Assembly (NCBI GenBank): GCA_024138025.1
Contig: JAMXBD010003419.1
Span: 1-64,000, forward strand
Direction: 5' to 3'
Origin: Combretum micranthum
Lineage: Eukaryota > Streptophyta > Magnoliopsida > Myrtales > Combretaceae
Length of the DNA: 64,000 bases
Of this stretch, positions 22,311 through 34,303 are shown one piece after another. Below the pieces are notes generated by a model. It was given only the letters and a program-made list of their open reading frames with translations. It had not been told where the DNA came from and searched no databases. The translations under genes were made by a program, and so were the position numbers. Positions within the stretch are counted from its first letter, which is position 1. Every line of letters begins with the position of its first letter.

Positions 22311-23105
22311 TTCCAAAATTTAACCATTTTTCTACTATTTTGGTTTAGTTTGTATGTTATTGCTCACATAATAAATTCTAAAATATCCTCTTTTTAAGAT
22401 TCCTTAGAAAAAAATAGTTTTACAATTATCAAATGGTATTGTCCATTGTAGTTAACAATTACACGGCGTTATCTTAAATTCTTAACCACTATTTACCAAT
22501 GAAAATTCATTAATATTGCCAATATTTTGATAATTTTTACAATATTAAATTTTATTTACAACAAATATTAAAAAGAATTAGAAAACATTACAAATGCACT
22601 CTACAAGAGTTTTAACAAAAAGAAGTCCAAACGAAAGGGATCATTTATTTAAATTTGCAGATATTTGTCTATAAGGCCATTTTTAGGTACCTAAACTTTA
22701 TTATAATGGACTATTAAGTACCAAAACTTTTAAGAAGATAGATTTAATATCAAGTTAAGTTTTTGTGCCCCTTTTTAGAACCTTCCTTAACATTATTAAT
22801 GAAGTAAGTTGACGTGGACCTTTCTCCTAATAACGTGATGACACCTGGCATTTTCAAATAAACTTAATGTTACTCTAACATATCTATGGTTTATAACCTA
22901 CCAAAGATTTAGGAAAGAGGAAAAAAGAAAATGAAAGAGGACTAAACTTTTAGTGAACTTCGTTCAAAAATTTACTCCATTCTAAATCATCATCTACTAA
23001 ATCGAAGTGTAATCCTTGGAACCCTAAATTCCTACCACAAAGGAAATAATCCAAAATCACTCAACCATGGGCAAGCCATCCATTGCTTCAATAGGTTCAT
23101 TGCAC

Positions 23106-23696
23106 TAATCTTCCAACAACAACAACAATCTAATATTCTGCAATTGTGGCGTGAAGATGAGATTGTTAGTTGTGAAGACAGATAATAATCGTAGACAAAA
23201 GTTGTACAGATGCGTGAGGTTCAATAAGGTTTGTTATGAAGTTCCTCTATTCTGGTTTTTTTTTTTAATTTCTTTGCATATATATTATTCATATTGTTAT
23301 GAGTATACACGTTTTAAAGGCTGTTTATATATAGATATGTATACTATTATTGAATTTTAGCAAGAGGCTTTATAAATGTTGAATAATTTGTCATTGCTGT
23401 TGCATAGGAGGATAGGCACAATTTTTTTCACTAGTTGTATTGCAATGAAGACAAGCAAAGAGAAAGTTTGGTGGTGATGGATGATATTAATGTGAAGGAA
23501 AAAATGCGTGTGTCCTTAGTGGAGGATTGGAGCAGAAATTTAGCAGCTTGAGGAAGGATAATTTGTTGTTGAAAAGGATTGCATTTAGTGTTGAGATAGA
23601 GCACCCTTTACAAGGAAAGATTGATGCTCTGAAAATGGAGATAAAGAGGCTTGAACAAGTTCTTAAATTTTACAAGATTATTGTAATGGCAACATA
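23106..23696 (+). pseudogene. GRF-type zinc-finger gene inside the MULE
   Basis: Exon 1 encodes CNCGVKMRLLVVKTDNN followed by QKLYRCV, the first half of a GRF zinc finger (CxCG...Y.C). A donor AAG|GTTTGT at about 23231 and an acceptor TGCATAG at about 23407 would join to EDRHNFFH, which corresponds to the second half of the finger but runs into TAG. Further on, a coiled-coil tail in another frame (LEQKFSSLRKDN ... IKRLEQVLKFYKIIVM) ends at the TAG at 23694-23696. GRF proteins with such coiled-coil tails are frequent companions of plant transposons. Function unknown; this copy is broken. Confidence 0.65.
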
Positions 23697-24836
23697 GGTG
23701 GGAATTATGTTGTATCAGGTAGTGTTTGAGAATTCAACTTAATTGGAATTCATTGTGAATGAGAGTTTTATTACTATATCGGCAATGTTTGTCATGTAGG
23801 ACAACTTCAATGTGATGAACAAAAAAAAAAAAAAGGAATTTCTTGTGCATTTCATTGTTGTAATCTCATATTTGTTTGTAATATCTCTATCATAATCATG
23901 TATTTATTCAATTCAATCCTTTCTTGTAAGTTTATATTTATTCCAATCATCATTTGCACAAAAACGACAAAGGAATTGTGCTACTTAGTCGTTGCTATAG
24001 TTTAGAGCATTTTTATGGCAAAGCATGTTACTAAATTCCATGGAAAAAGCTTCGTACTAAGTTTCTTATGTAATGAATACATTGTTTCATAATACTAGAA
24101 GTGCAAGGTAAGATCTGCTCCCATCTAACAATAAATAATAGTTAGGATTTAATCTTTTGACAACCATTCATTGACATTCCCTAAAATTTTGGCACTAAAA
24201 ACCATAAAAGGATATACATTGCAACCTGCAAATTATGTTCAATAAACAAGGAGCACAAAATGAAGATGATCCACAATAAACTTGACAACCACCATCAAAA
24301 TTCACAACACAAGAATTACAGTAGTCATGGTGGAATCATCGAATGAATTTATGAAGTCATATGCTTCATACATGTTAAGTACTTCACATCTCAAAAAACA
24401 AAATACAAAAGGTAACTTAAGTTCTACTTCTTCAAACTACTGTCTTCTGTCTAAGCTTTAACATCTTCATTCGGTTGAATCTTCTAAGTTAATGAATGTA
24501 GGTCCAACTTCTTTTGGCTTACAAAAGTTTACCATAGCAATTCTATCACTTCATTGCTTTAGGACCAATTTTTCTAATGGTTTCTTCTTCTACACCTCAT
24601 GGGAAGCTCTTGCCTCCTCCATGTTGGCATCGGTACTACTTGTCTCTTAGCCATCTGTGCACTAAGCCATTCACCATGCCTATTGTTTGTGCATGTTTTT
24701 TAAATATAACACCATTTGGTGAAACCAGAGCTCGGTTACTGCATACATGTTGGGACAAAAGTTACGTGATAGTAAGATCATTTGAGCAAATGTGTACAAT
24801 TGTTACTAGTCAAGAATAACACCATATTAACAGCAT

Positions 24837-27769
24837 TCACACTAGAGGGGTAGGCCCATTCATGAAGTCACCTTGTCCTTCTTTGCGAAAAGGAGTTAGA
24901 AATTGTGTTTGATAGGACATGACCTGTGTTGTTGATCGCCCTACAGTACCAGGTGATGTCCATGCAAATTGGGGCTCTGTCATCTCCTCACTACTAATGG
25001 TATATTGGTGATCAAATATCTTTGGGGTGTGATGTGAATCCTTTTGAGAGGAAGTCGGATTTTGTTTCCATTTTGTCATTCTATCATTACAATTTCTAAT
25101 ATTACCCTTAAAATCACTTCAACATCAAATTGTAAAAAAAGATCAAACTAAGATAATAAGATGTATGTCAGGGAAATATTTGTAGCTGAATTACCTTAAA
25201 ATTGACTCTAAGTCATTTGTAGATGCATTGAATTGTATTATCACTCTACTTACACTTGTGCCAACATTGCTTGAATTCTAGTATAGCATAAAGCTTACGA
25301 TTATTAGTGAAACAATACAAATTAATGTAGAAATGTTTAAATGCCACTAAAACCATACCTCGGATGGTTTCTTTTAGCTTAGACATCCTCGAGTGCTGTG
25401 ATTGAGCTTGCCACACAATTGGAAAGTGATTACTCGAGTCAGTCTCTTATATGTAGCCATGCTTTGACCATCCTCCTTATTCCTACTTCGTTTGGGTCTA
25501 CCCGGCATCCTCTTTGGAGCAGGTCATACCATAGTTTCCATGGCTGTTCTTGCCCAAAACATAGCACTTGGCGTTGGAACCACAACATGCTGGTATGTTT
25601 TCTTGAAAATCTCAAATGTGTACCAATGAATAACTTAGTCTTCAACGCTTTAACCCAAATAAAGGATACAAGCACATGCATGAGCATATGGAAATCTAGA
25701 AAAACTCCACAAGTTGCATGTATATGTTTTATTCTCTAAGTCAATTGCATAAGCATCATTGGTGTGAATTACCTTAAATTCCATATGCCCGTTTGGTATA
25801 GGCTTGGCTAGTAGATGAAACTTGATCATTTCTTTTTCTGAATATGTTGGCATATACAAGGAGTAAATTGTTTGTCCATTTGTCATTATCGTGAATCTGC
25901 ACAACAATTCAACTCATAACTTGCTTCCTTATACATCCATCATTGAGACGATTGACATGTGCCTAGCCTCAATTATAGTGGAGTGGAAGCATTTAGACAT
26001 GTTATTATCTATCACATCACATTTAGTCTTATGTTTAAAGAATTCCCTACACCAATGCCTTGGATTTTTTTTTTTTTTTGTCGTAAGTCTTCTACAATCT
26101 TTAATTTAGCTTTCCTTATTTTGTTCACCTAATCTTCCATCTCAACAATGGTGGTAGACTTGCAAGCACTCTAAAAGAGCTGCTGAAGCTGGATCCCATT
26201 ATGCTTCTTCCTCCAATTGGTGAAGAAGTGTCAGGACAAAATCAATGCTCCGCATTTGGGTAAGAACTTGATATCGCAACATCCAGCCCCTAAAATATAT
26301 AGCAATAGAATGAAGATTGTAATCAACCCACAACAACAAATATTAAGTACAAGATGCCCAAAAAATGGGGGAAACAACTTCGTTATCCTTTGCTTGTCAC
26401 TTATTAAGGTGAAGCCAAAAGAGGAACCTAATCTAACTACATCGTTTAGTTTGGCAAGGAACCATGCCCAACTTTCCTTGTTCTCATCTTCAACATATGC
26501 CCAGGAAACTGGGTACATTTGATCATTTCCATCTTTATCCACAGTACTCAATATCTCTTCCTTTCAATTGACCTTTTAGAAAGCATCTATCTAAACCCAA
26601 TATAGGCCTACACCATTCAATGAAGCCTAATCTACATGCTTCTAAACACATGAATTTACTCCTAAAGTATAATCGCTTAGCTGGATTAGGACATTCAGCA
26701 AGTACTGGTACAGTATTGTCACATTGACATTGATTACTTTCATGGCAAACTCTTTTGCCCAATGACATTGACGAGTCACTACATCCAATCACAACTCCTC
26801 CTTTGTTAACCTTTTCATATCAACTGAGGTTATCTTTGGCATAATTCAAATATGAGATAGAAAGTGCTTTGCAATCAACTTAGATGTCATATGATTGTTC
26901 TTAAATGATGGCTTATAGAACTCACTATGGTTGTCTCTAAACATTTTCACAACAAACTCCTTTGCTCTTGACTCATAAGAGGGATACACTACAAAATTGC
27001 AATCTTCCTTCTTGCATTCATATTGTATCCTCCTCTTGTCGTTAAGATCAACTTCAACTCACGTCTATCAAGAATGGAGAACCTATTCATAGCTTCTTTG
27101 AATTGCTCCCTACTGTAGAAGACCATGCCAACACACACATGTGAATAGGTGTTTTAGGATCGAAGTGATCCTTTGTCCTTACTCACCTATCAAGTCTTAG
27201 AGTGCACCCATCATCTCCACCAGAGTTGGTGTAAAAACTGCCTTCATCATCAGAGAATGGATTTTCGACATCATTCCTTGAGCTACCTATACCAACATCC
27301 TTGTAATCTTGAAAGATAGTATCAACATCTATAGTGAAGCCCTCAACCCGAAATGAGCTTTTACTTAGTAACAAGCTTTTCTTCTCATCATCATCATCAG
27401 ATAGGGAATCTACTTCAACACCTTCATTGTCCAATTCCAAGTCTAATCTATGTTGTATCTCTTTATTAGGCCCATCCCTTTCCCTCTAGATCTATCCCCT
27501 ACCACTCCCTTCAATATCGCAGCTACAACACTATATGCATCATCATCCCCCGACCCTAGAAACAACAACCCATCTGCAATGGTCTTCCCTTGTACCAGAG
27601 AGAAGATCTTGTCTACATTAAAAAACATGAAATCTCGAATGAAATAGCGGAGGGCATCTTCATAGAAAGTGCTAGGATCAATAAACCAGCATATTTGCTC
27701 ACCACTCTCATACTTTCTTCCAACACCCTCACCATCAAAACATCCTCCAATATGTACGATTATGTTCAC
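24837..27769 (-). pseudogene. mudrA-like transposase (MULE), decayed
   Basis: Pieces in order from the N-terminus. 27443-27769 is the N-terminal PB1-like region (IVHIGGCFDGEG ... YEDALRYFIRDF). 27183-27440 is an acidic spacer. About 26830-27180 is the MuDR DNA-binding region (VFYSREQFKEAMNRFSI, with a frameshift after RRELKLI). 26535-26792 is the start of the MULE DDE domain with GLDRCFLKGQ. 26231-26551 has DKDGNDQMYPVSWAYVE and ISDKQ. 25650-25907 is the SWIM finger, where the expected Cys-x-His reads PYAHA, so a zinc ligand is lost. 24837-25079 is a possible C-terminal tail. Several stops and frameshifts separate the pieces. Confidence 0.85.
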
Positions 27770-29463
27770 TCAACAAAATCGTACAAGCAAATTAGCATGC
27801 TGAAAAATACAAATCAACCCACCAACAAAAGCTCACACATAACTTTTAGGTGTTAGTAGATCTCAAATTGATAATAGTTCAATACAAGATAGTAACCTCA
27901 CAGCCTAACAAAGCTTATAACTTAATCACTAATTGATTCAACCTGCATATCTGACAAGTCATAATTCAAATCCATAAGCAAAGCAAACATGTCTACAAAT
28001 ACCACTAAGCCACATCAAAACTACATAGACAAATCAAGAACCAATTACACCATCATGTATTAAATAGTACCAATAGAAGAGTAAAAACACAATAACATGT
28101 TTAATTTCAATATCATAAACAGGCTAAACATCTTCACAAAACCCATACGATGCCCAAACCTTCATATCGAAAGACCTCCACAAAGCCCACAGACACCCAA
28201 AAACTTCATACCAAACATCTCCAAAAAATCCACAATACACCCAAAAACTTTCACACGCATATTAGGCATAAATAAGAGCAATGGTTGTAAACACACCATA
28301 AACTAGCTATCTAAAAGAACACAACAATCATACACAACATAACCCTATATAACTTCTACTCTTAACTTACTTAAATATACGTGGAGGAAAGAGAAGCTTC
28401 GTTACTGTACGCATAGTCTATAACACATGCTAAAGTACAAAGCTTGGTAGAAAGGAAATAAAATACAAAAGAAAGTTGCCTTGCACTTGCATTTGACGGA
28501 ATAGATGTCATTTTCTATGCATGACTATTTCTTTGACTAGTAGTTGCCTAGGACAGTATAGACAAGGACAAATCATCACATTGGGCTCATTTTAACATAT
28601 CTGAGTAGCTACCTTTATTTTTTAGTGCTTTAATGGAGCTTAAGATTAGGGTTTTACCGTGATCAAACAAGGATGTGGATGCATGCAAACAGAGTAAATC
28701 TATAGGGTTTCACTGTGCCTTTTACCTTAACTTAGTCCTCTCTCTCTCTTTCTTTCTAATAGAAATGTCAATTTTGGTGAATGGAATGGCCTCTCTTTTC
28801 CCCTTTTTTTCCCTACGATCTTTGGTAGGTTATAAACCATAATTAGGTTAGAGTAATGTTGATTTTATTTTAAAAAATGCCAGGTGTCATCACATTATTG
28901 GGAGAAAGGTCCACATCATCTTATTTCATAAACGATGTTAAATAAAGGTACTAAAAAAGGACATGAAAACTTAACTTAGGTAATAAATTTGTCTTCTTAG
29001 AAGTTCAGGTACCAAATTGACTATTACGATAAAGTTTAGGTACCAAAAAGGGGTTTATCCCTAATTTAATTACATAATATATATTACATAAATATAATTT
29101 CATAACTACCAATGCATAATCACATGTATTATATGTAATCTTTATGATTTTTATGAAAATATCGTAACATTCTATTTATAATAAATTACATGTTAAATAA
29201 AGCAATTATACTTTCAATTCATTATAAATCACATGTTTAACATGCAATTTTACAATGTATTACAATTTTTAATTATTTGTCTTGCATGCAGTTTCTTTGT
29301 GGAAGATAGAGTCACATCTTTTAAATGGTTTTTTTTTTTTTTTTTTGCTTCGGTATTTATATAAAACTAGTTAGTAACCCCCACAATGCATGGATTTTTA
29401 AATAACATTTGTAAATATATAAAAAATATTGTAATATACACTACTATTAATGATTATATAAAA

Positions 29464-32400
29464 TGCTATTTTATTTTAAAAAGTTGTAATTAGTTGTGTA
29501 ATAGTTGCAACTTTTGTTTTGTGGGAGGGGATGGTGGGGAACTTAGTAGTTTGTTATGAAATGCACTTATAATAAATTATACATATTATAGTTATGTAAC
29601 ATATATAGCAAGTGGTTACTTATCAAATTTCTCTTTTTTCATAAATTATAAATATTATTGGATGATAGAGATATAGTGATGTGTTTTTTCAAAAATATTG
29701 TCATACAAATAGGTCATACCAAAAAGGTAAGGTAATATTCATGAAACAGTAATATAAAAAATGTGCAATATAAAAAGATAAAATGAAATAACCATGAAAT
29801 TCCCAATTTATATTCTATATGTGTGTTAATAAATTTATACATACTTTTGATATGTATTAAATATGATTTTTTTTCATGATGAATTATGTGTTTTATTGTG
29901 TTAAAATATTGAAATATTCTAGAATTTATTAAATATTTAGTTCATAAAATTTTAATTGTATTCATATGTGTAATTTATGATTTGAATGTGTTGAATTAAG
30001 TGGAGGAATGCATGTAACTAAGTCCTTATGTAGCAGAATTTTTTAGGCAAAAAAAATAAACTATATTAAACACTCATTAAGGCCTTAAGACAATGTCATT
30101 AAGTAACAAAAGGTTAAGTCATTAATTGCCTTAATTACAAATGCCTCAAAAGTCAAACAAATAGATAATATCTACTCTTCAAACTTAAATTTTCGGGCAA
30201 AATTTCAGACCTTAGCCAAACCCTTTCTCTAAGCTTCAAAACACCTCTTAACCCTCTCAAAAGCTCCTCTAAGGTGGCATAAGATTAAGCCCTTCATTTT
30301 CCATCACTTTTACCACCAAAAGATTGCTAGAGGACCATTAAACTAAAGCCTAAAGTTCTATTTGTGAGTTTGTCTTTTATGTCTTAATCTTATGCATATA
30401 TGTGATTTCTTGATAATAGGGTGCTTATGCTAAATATGAGAAATGATGTGTTCTATATGTTAATGGTAGTTTAAGTAGTATATTAAGGCTATAAGAACTT
30501 ATAGTATATGTTTTATGTGTAGCAAGAAGTATGGGTGTTGTTGAATTTGGGAAGAAGACAATTTGGGTAGTTGAAGTGTGGATTTGGAGTTTGAAGTATG
30601 ATAAGTATTAGAAGTGTTTGAAGTGTTGTATGAAGTTTGCATAAGGTTTAGGACATGTTAGGAGTTGAGAAAAGTTGTTTTTTTTTTCAAGTTTAAAGTG
30701 TTAAAGTTTGAAAAATTTCGTATAATTATCACTACACCTGTCAAAACACCCTGTTGCCAAGGGTAGTGCTCTCGGATCAAAAATTTCATTTCCCCTGAGT
30801 TGAAACGGCCTCCAAAACACCCCGTTGCCAAGGGTTAGTGTCCAAAACACCCCTGTTGCCAAGGGTGTAGTGCTCTCGGATCAAAAATTTCACTTCCCCT
30901 GAGTCAAAACGGCCTTCAAAACACCCCTTGCCAAGGGTGTAGCGCTCGCGGATTTCTTCCCTGACGCGACACTGTTTGTAAATTGATCATAACTTTTTCA
31001 TACGAACTCCGATTGAGGTGATTCAAGTTGCGTTGGAAAGATAAAAAAGAGATCTACAACTTTTATGTTTTAAGTTTTCACAAATTTTAAACTTAACAAT
31101 GCTTAAATTTTGATTCTTTCCCGATGCTACTCTTTCCAAAACAATGTTAAAAGCTTATATTGGTTTGCTAAATGTGTTTCAACTTATGAAATGAATCTTT
31201 TTGAGTTAAAATGAAATAAATTAATGATATATGATATGTAATGATGATCGAGTAATATAATTAAGCATGTTTAAGGTATTTGTATGATTTAATAAATTAT
31301 TGATTATCTTTACTTGTTTTAGGATCTTGTGATAACTTATTTGAATGTATTTGTATGGTTATGTATGAGATTAGTTGAATGATTTAAACTAAGTGTGAAT
31401 TGTGATAATTCTTGTTGAACAGTTATTGATCCTCGCTTGGCCACCCCCATTAATTCCCAAGCTAATACAGGTACGCAGTAACTTGCTTGTATGCTTGTTA
31501 GGATAGCATACTTAAATTTGATATAAGTTCTAAATGACTGTAATTGCTTGAATTGCTTGTGTTTTCACCGTTAAATCCGGTTCGAGGAGCGGTAACTTAT
31601 CATGATGCAATGATAGGTTAGTGTAGACGCTTAGGCCAATAGTCATGATGCAATGACTAGGCTCGGCGGATAATCGATAGGAATGTATAACCGAGCAACA
31701 TTTACTTACTCTTGAGAAGAAATAATATAATCTAATTCAATATTTATGGGAGCATGTGAATTGCTTTATATTATGGATTGAGTTAAGTGAGGCTGAGTAA
31801 CGGCTATATAACCTGGATGAGATTATTATTTGCAATGTAACGTTATCTAGGAGATATAGGTATTCGGGCTACCTATATCAACCCCCTGAGCGTTGTGAGC
31901 ATTACTCAGGACCCCTAGATATCCTCAGCTTGTCCCGGAGTTTGAATACTCTAGTGTTGATTTGTTTAAGAAATATTAAAGAAAGATAAATGAAGCAATT
32001 GTTTTTGCATTGCATTAGTATAGGTGTGTATGGCTTTGCTTTTGTTTGTGTTGCTGTGTACTGGGCCTCTGGCTCACTTTTGCTATTTTCAGGTGTTGAT
32101 GATGATTGTTATGATGATATGGGATTCGGGTCAGATTGGGAGAAGTTTATGGACGAATGGGATGAGTAGGACCCTGTGGCGAGAAGTTTTTGAAGAAAGC
32201 TTTATTTCATGTGTTCGTTTAACAAATGTATTTTGTATTTTGCAATAGAGGCTTGTTAGTTAAGCCTGGATTGTATTAAAAGACTTAAAGTCTATTTTCT
32301 TCATTTTGTAAAACTTATGTATATTTTGTTGTCTCCTATGCTGGACACAAGGATGTAAATATTTCCTTAAACTATTTTATGTAAATAGATTACTCAAGTG

Positions 32401-32563
32401 AGTAATCCTTTTGTAAAAGCTTTTATAACAAGTTTTAGTAGTTTTAAACAAACAATTCACATAACTGTAGATTAGGACAACCTTCCATATAATACGAAAG
32501 TATTATATGTGGTTGGGGACTTAACTTGCTAAGTCTTAAGGATTAGCAGGTCGGGTCTTTACA
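29464..32563 (+). repeat. Probable solo LTR, family copy A (left end uncertain)
   Basis: The right end is fixed by GGTCGGGTCTTTACA at 32549-32563, shared with copies B and C. Conserved blocks: the CATAACTTTTTCAT ... GAGGTGATTCAAGTTGCGTTGGAAAG region (30988-31038), the GTACGCAGTAACT region (31471), ATCATGATGCAATGA (31599), GGGCTACCTATATCAACCCC (31867) and GTGTACTGGGC (32056). No gag or pol is found and no second LTR is visible, so a solo LTR, probably of a Ty3-gypsy element, is the best reading. The left limit 29464 rests only on TAAAA before TGCTATT, matching TAAAA after the right end, in AT-rich sequence. Confidence 0.55.
30745..30942. repeat. Cluster of four short hairpin repeats in LTR copy A
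   Basis: Four copies of AACACCC(C)(TG)TTGCCAAGGGT(GT), at 30745, 30815, 30845 and 30918. Each can pair ACACCC with GGGTGT around a small loop. They alternate with the repeat CTCTCGGATCAAAAATTTCA and CCCCTGAGT(T)..AAACGGCC, forming an irregular tandem array. Confidence 0.75.
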
Positions 32564-32570
32564 TAAAAGT

Positions 32571-33063
32571 TAGAGCTACAAATAAGTTGAGCTACGCGAG
32601 CTCACTTAGTAAATAAATCGAACTGGAGCTTTGATTCAAGCTCGCAAGCTAGTTCCTAAATAGGCTCTTAGCAAATTTATAAATTCTATATTTATGATAT
32701 ATTAATATCCAATTTAAAAAAAAAACTAATTTCCACTTAATGTAAATGTATATATATTTAACAACCTTATATATTATTTTTAGGTTTAAAAAATGAAAAA
32801 TGGGCTATTTAAAAGAGTCTAACTCGAGTTTTAATTTCAGGCTTGATAAAAAAACTCGTTAGCCTTGATAAAAATCTTCGCTTAGCTTGCACTCAATTTG
32901 TAAATGAATCGAGCTTGACTTCAAAATAAAGCTCGTTTAACTGAACCAGCCGAGCTCAAGTCTAAATTTCAGGCTTGATAAAAAGTTAAGCTCAAGCTCA
33001 AGCTTAATAATTTTCAAATGAGCTAAACTCAAGCCTTAGAAAGCTCAACTCGTCTGCACCCTA
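32571..33063. mobile_element. hAT-type MITE next to LTR copy A
   Basis: The left end is TAGAGCTACAAATAAG and the right end CTCGTCTGCACCCTA, the same type as 358-802. The interior is made of degenerate AAGCTCGAGCT repeats. The flanking 8-mers ATAAAAGT (32563-32570) and GTAAAAGT (33064-33071) match at seven of eight positions, supporting an 8-bp hAT duplication. It inserted exactly at the end of the LTR. Confidence 0.7.
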
Positions 33064-33071
33064 GTAAAAGT

Positions 33072-34303
33072 GAAAAGGTACAAAAGACCAAAGATACCGA
33101 TACAAATTGGTAATAATTCACAAATTGCAATAATACAAAAAAAAAAACAATATTAAAAAATGCATAATACAAGAAGCTAATAACGAAGAAGAATGTATAT
33201 AGATCATCATGAATAGGTACAAAAGATGAAAGATATCAATAGGTAATATTTAATAAAATGTAATAATACGAAAAAAAAATATTGAAAAAACATAATACAA
33301 AAAGGTATTAATGAAGAGGTATAAAATAGAAAAAGCAATAAAAGTTATATATTATAAATAAATTATGTAATTTATATTTTAGTTATTTATTTATGTATTT
33401 ATACCCCTTAAATTTCATCTCTCCCTCTTGCATTTCTACTCTATTCTATAATCTAAACTCGACAGGATCCAACGTGCAATCCGTTATGCTACAAGCCTCT
33501 GTCACAAGTTCAGGCATGACAAAGAAGGTGTGTTGGTTCTACAATTTTTCAGCAATTATTTCGTGTGTGTGTGTGTATTTAGGTCAAAAGCATCTGAACT
33601 CTTTGTCAAATGTTACTTCCAAATTTTTTATGTCTCTACTATACTTAATGTTCCAATGCTCCGGCTATTACTATAAGTGTATGATTTTGAATATTATGGT
33701 GGCATAACCCTATTTTTTGTTTTAAACTTTAATAATTGCCCATCATAGGAATAGAGAAACCAAAAAATGAACTAAATGTACACACATTTGAAATCTACCC
33801 ACTGTGTTTAGTTCCTGAGATAACTATCGCAGTGTGCAAGTAATACACATTCTGTGCGGCATCTCTTAGACCCTATTCCCCCCTTCAAAAACGTCTTCAA
33901 TTTTTTCTAGAAAGCACCGCTTAACCAGATGAAGACTATGCCTCGTTTTTCCATAAGAATATTCAAAACTACTATTCAAGTAAAGGAAAGGGTTGATACT
34001 GAAAAAGTGCAAAACTTGTTCTTTACATATGCTGTTGAAACTCTAATTCTAAATTCTATGAGGGAAATGAAAAACATTACAGTACCTGATGAAACCAAAG
34101 CAAAATTCATTGGCCAAAAAAAAAGAAAAAATCTGAGGGCTTCCCAGTGAGACAGTGTCCATAAGTTCACTTAAGACTGTCAATGAGCTATTAATTCACA
34201 AAAAAGATTTTCCCTCAAAGATGTGAAACCTCAATTGCAGGCATGAGGACCTTGACAAGTTATGGACATTGAAGTAAGTTTTCTCAAAAGAGAAGAAACC
34301 AGA
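33072..34303. other. Gene-free stretch and 3' flank of the PPR gene
   Basis: AT-rich. A short exon-like segment at about 33468-33529 sits between a CGACAG acceptor and an AAG|GTGTGT donor, but it matches no family I know. The last few hundred bases should contain the 3' UTR of the minus-strand PPR gene. Confidence 0.45.

Larger units (their letters stand above)
22669..29061. mobile_element. Mutator-like transposon (MULE), 6.4 kb, two decayed genes
   Basis: Terminal inverted repeats of about 270 bp. The left arm 22669-22945 has GGTACCTAAACTTTAT, ACACCTGGCATTTT and TGGTTTATAACCTACCAAAGAT. The right arm 28800-29061 has the same motifs reversed (ATCTTTGGTAGGTTATAAACC, AAAATGCCAGGTGTCATCAC, ATAAAGTTTAGGTACC). 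Between them lie a mudrA-like transposase on the minus strand and a GRF zinc-finger gene on the plus strand, pointing towards each other. Both genes carry stops or frameshifts, so the element is not autonomous now. The exact ends and the 9-bp duplication could not be fixed. Confidence 0.85.

Noticed and set aside
33393..33707. Possible exon around 33468-33529
   Set aside because: Splice-like edges but no recognisable protein and no neighbouring exons.
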